A DNA stretch of 64,000 nt from Mesorhizobium ciceri biovar biserrulae WSM1271 (GTDB lineage Bacteria > Pseudomonadota > Alphaproteobacteria > Rhizobiales > Rhizobiaceae), in NCBI RefSeq assembly GCF_000185905.1, contig NC_014923.1, positions 186,001-250,000 of the forward strand, read 5' to 3'. Under the pieces are notes generated by a model that was not told the origin of the DNA, made no database searches, and worked only from the letters and a program-made list of their open reading frames with translations. Numbering within the stretch: position 1 is the stretch's first letter; every line of letters begins with the position of its first letter. Positions 62,630-64,000 of this stretch are shown in pieces. Made by a program: the position numbers and the translations under genes.

Positions 62630-63621
62630 CAGGCCACTCCTCGTCGCGAGCCGAGGCCGAGAAGCTGCAGCCAGAAGCCGACCGACCAGCCAAGATGCAT
62701 GACCATGGCCGAGACACCGGCCAGCGCAACGTCGGCCTTGCGCTGGCGGATAGCCGTCACCAGCCCGTAGCCCAGGCACACCGACGCCCACAGCAGCAGC
62801 GGCACCGCCGCCAGCCAGTGCACAAAGGAGAAGGCCGCCAGCAGCACCACCGGGAACACCAGCAGCGGCACCATCTGCCTCACCTTCGGGATGACGCGAT
62901 GCTTCAGCACATTCTTGGCACGCCCGCGACCGTAGCCGAGATACTGGAAATAGAGGCCTGAGAGCGAGGCGCGCGGGTAGTAGACCATCTGCGTCTTGCC
63001 GCTCATCCAGATCTTGTAGCCGGCCTTGCGCAGGCGATAATCGAGCTCGGCGTCCTCGTTGTGGCTGAACGTTTCGTCATAGCCGCCGACGGCACCGAAC
63101 GCCGATATCCGCATCAGTGCATGATGGCCGTGATCGATCCACTGTCCCTGCGAAAGATGCCTATGCTTCGAGCCGCCGGTGCCGAGCTTGGAGTTCTGCG
63201 CCGCGGCCGCCGCCTTCTGCACGGCACCGCTGCCGCTGGTGAGCATCGAAACGACAACCGAATCCGCTGATGTAGCCAGGGCTTCCTCGACCAGCCGGTC
63301 GCAATAATCGTCGGGATAACCGCCATGCGCATCGATGCGGATGAGATAGTCGGCACCATCGCCGAAAGTACCGACGGCGAGATTGATCGCCGCGCTCTGG
63401 ATACGCCGCTTGTTGTGGAGCAGGATAACCCGCGGGTCCCTGGCAATGACGTCGTCTACGATGGAAAGCGTGCCGTCGGTGCTGCCGCCGTCGGCGACGA
63501 TGATCCGGGCGCCAAGCCGGGCGGCCGCGGGCCGCAATTGATCGAGCAGCGCACCGATATGGGCGGCTTCGTTCAGGCATGGGATGACGATCAGGCTGGA
63601 TGAGGGTTTTTCCGTCTGCAT
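62629..63621 (-). CDS. exoA: ExoA-type glycosyltransferase (GT2)
   Basis: A 330-residue membrane-bound glucosyltransferase: LIVIPCLNEAAHIGALLDQL, IIVADGGSTDGT and IRIDAHGGYPDDY at the N-terminal GT2 domain, then HNEDAELDYRLRKAGYKIW, and membrane helices at the C-terminus (~255-320). ExoA adds the first glucose (beta-1,3) to lipid-linked galactose. AGAGG precedes the ATGATG at 63624/63621; I take 63621 for spacing, and a start at 63663 is also possible. Confidence 0.9.
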   Translation of the reverse strand: MQTEKPSSSLIVIPCLNEAAHIGALLDQLRPAAARLGARIIVADGGSTDGTLSIVDDVIARDPRVILLHNKRRIQSAAINLAVGTFGDGADYLIRIDAHGGYPDDYCDRLVEEALATSADSVVVSMLTSGSGAVQKAAAAAQNSKLGTGGSKHRHLSQGQWIDHGHHALMRISAFGAVGGYDETFSHNEDAELDYRLRKAGYKIWMSGKTQMVYYPRASLSGLYFQYLGYGRGRAKNVLKHRVIPKVRQMVPLLVFPVVLLAAFSFVHWLAAVPLLLWASVCLGYGLVTAIRQRKADVALAGVSAMVMHLGWSVGFWLQLLGLGSRRGVA

Positions 63622-63664
63622 CATCAACCTCTGTCCATCTTGCCCCTGTCCATTCCCGGCCATC

Positions 63665-64000
63665 CTAAGCCAATGCCTCGGCGGGAAACGAACCGGGCAC
63701 GGCCGTCAGGCTGCGCAGACGCTCGACAAGCACACGGCAATCGCTGCGATCGTAGCTCCAGGTTCTCGGGTTGCGCGCCAGAACACGCCCCTTCAGCCTG
63801 GCGAAGCGATGCTCCTCCATCTTGCCTAGCGCGGCTTCGAGCGCTTCGGGCGACGCTTGCGGCAACAGCACGCCGATATCCTGCTGCTTGAGGAACCGCC
63901 CGGTCTCGGTATTGCCCATCGAGATCGGCACCGCGCCGAAACGGCAACCCTCATAGAGCCGGTTGGGCAGAAGCCATTCGGAGTTCTGCCCCGCTTCGAA
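63665..64000 (-). CDS. exoL: ExoL-type glycosyltransferase, C-terminal part only
   Basis: The C-terminal 111 residues of a glycosyltransferase; the 5' part lies beyond the right edge. The visible part reads FEAGQNSEWLLPNRLYEGC, then FGAVPISMGNTETGRFL and GVLLPQASPEALEAAL, a GT-B-like C-terminus. Position directly upstream of exoA matches exoL (third sugar, beta-1,4 glucose) in S. meliloti. The identification depends on this gene order. Confidence 0.8.
   Translation of the reverse strand, partial: FEAGQNSEWLLPNRLYEGCRFGAVPISMGNTETGRFLKQQDIGVLLPQASPEALEAALGKMEEHRFARLKGRVLARNPRTWSYDRSDCRVLVERLRSLTAVPGSFPAEALA

Noticed and set aside
1..64000. tRNA, rRNA, CRISPR array, insertion sequence or prophage
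   Set aside because: No cloverleaf with CCA-adjacent T-arm, no regularly spaced repeats, and no transposase, integrase or phage structural gene was seen on either strand; this is by eye, so a tRNA scan could still overturn it.

Overview
The window is high-GC DNA from an alphaproteobacterium of the Rhizobiales, most likely Mesorhizobium or a close relative. The main grounds are a succinoglycan-type block in the exact order exoL-exoA-exoM-exoO-exoN-exoP, an ActS/ActR (RegB/RegA) redox pair, the housekeeping neighbourhood malic enzyme / mutS / glnD / murJ / trpS / nfu, and rhizobial intergenic palindromes. The genus is inferred from gene content and protein style; no database was searched. I saw no rRNA, tRNA, CRISPR array, transposase or prophage.

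Layout. 1-6885: the 3' end of dut, a HAD hydrolase, a secreted unknown, a PEP-mutase-family enzyme, trans-3-hydroxy-L-proline dehydratase, two membrane proteins and an adenosine-kinase-like PfkB enzyme. 6886-7274: a RIME-like palindromic mosaic, followed by an orphan Xre/MbcA/ParS-like protein. 8010-25643: malic enzyme, mutS, a copper/GT25 insert (13233-18119), glnD, murJ, trpS, a universal stress protein, an Nfu scaffold and a NIPSNAP protein. 25755-29301: an L,D-transpeptidase, a CueR-like regulator, an OsmC protein, an arginine-rich Tat protein, two candidate minus-strand small RNAs and an AT-rich patch, then mmcB. 29316-36712: nhaA, actR, actS, hrpB, an EamA exporter and a PIG-L deacetylase.

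36851-48761 is the most striking block. It is a long plus-strand operon behind a 9-bp inverted-repeat operator candidate. In order it encodes a binding protein, two permeases, a 68-residue membrane protein, two different ABC ATPases, a fused DhaK-DhaL kinase, DhaL, a DhaM-type EIIA, a separate HPr, a full-length PTS enzyme I, an HTH-like protein and a second DhaK. It therefore joins ABC import to both an ATP-dependent and a PTS-dependent triose/tetrulose kinase, with its own phosphorelay. I infer that it takes up and phosphorylates a short polyol or ketose such as dihydroxyacetone, glycerol or an erythrulose; the substrate is not shown by the sequence.

48811-51941 holds a second unusual group: a nucleotidyltransferase, a PqqD-like protein, a lasso-peptide B2-like transglutaminase and an HprK-like kinase. 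These are the parts found around phosphorylated lasso peptides, but no lasso cyclase and no clear precursor are present. Two short divergent reading frames lie just upstream.

51988-64000: a DUF2259-like secreted protein, propionyl-CoA synthetase, an acyltransferase, a metallophosphoesterase and, on the minus strand, the exopolysaccharide block exoLAMONP, with exoL cut by the window edge.
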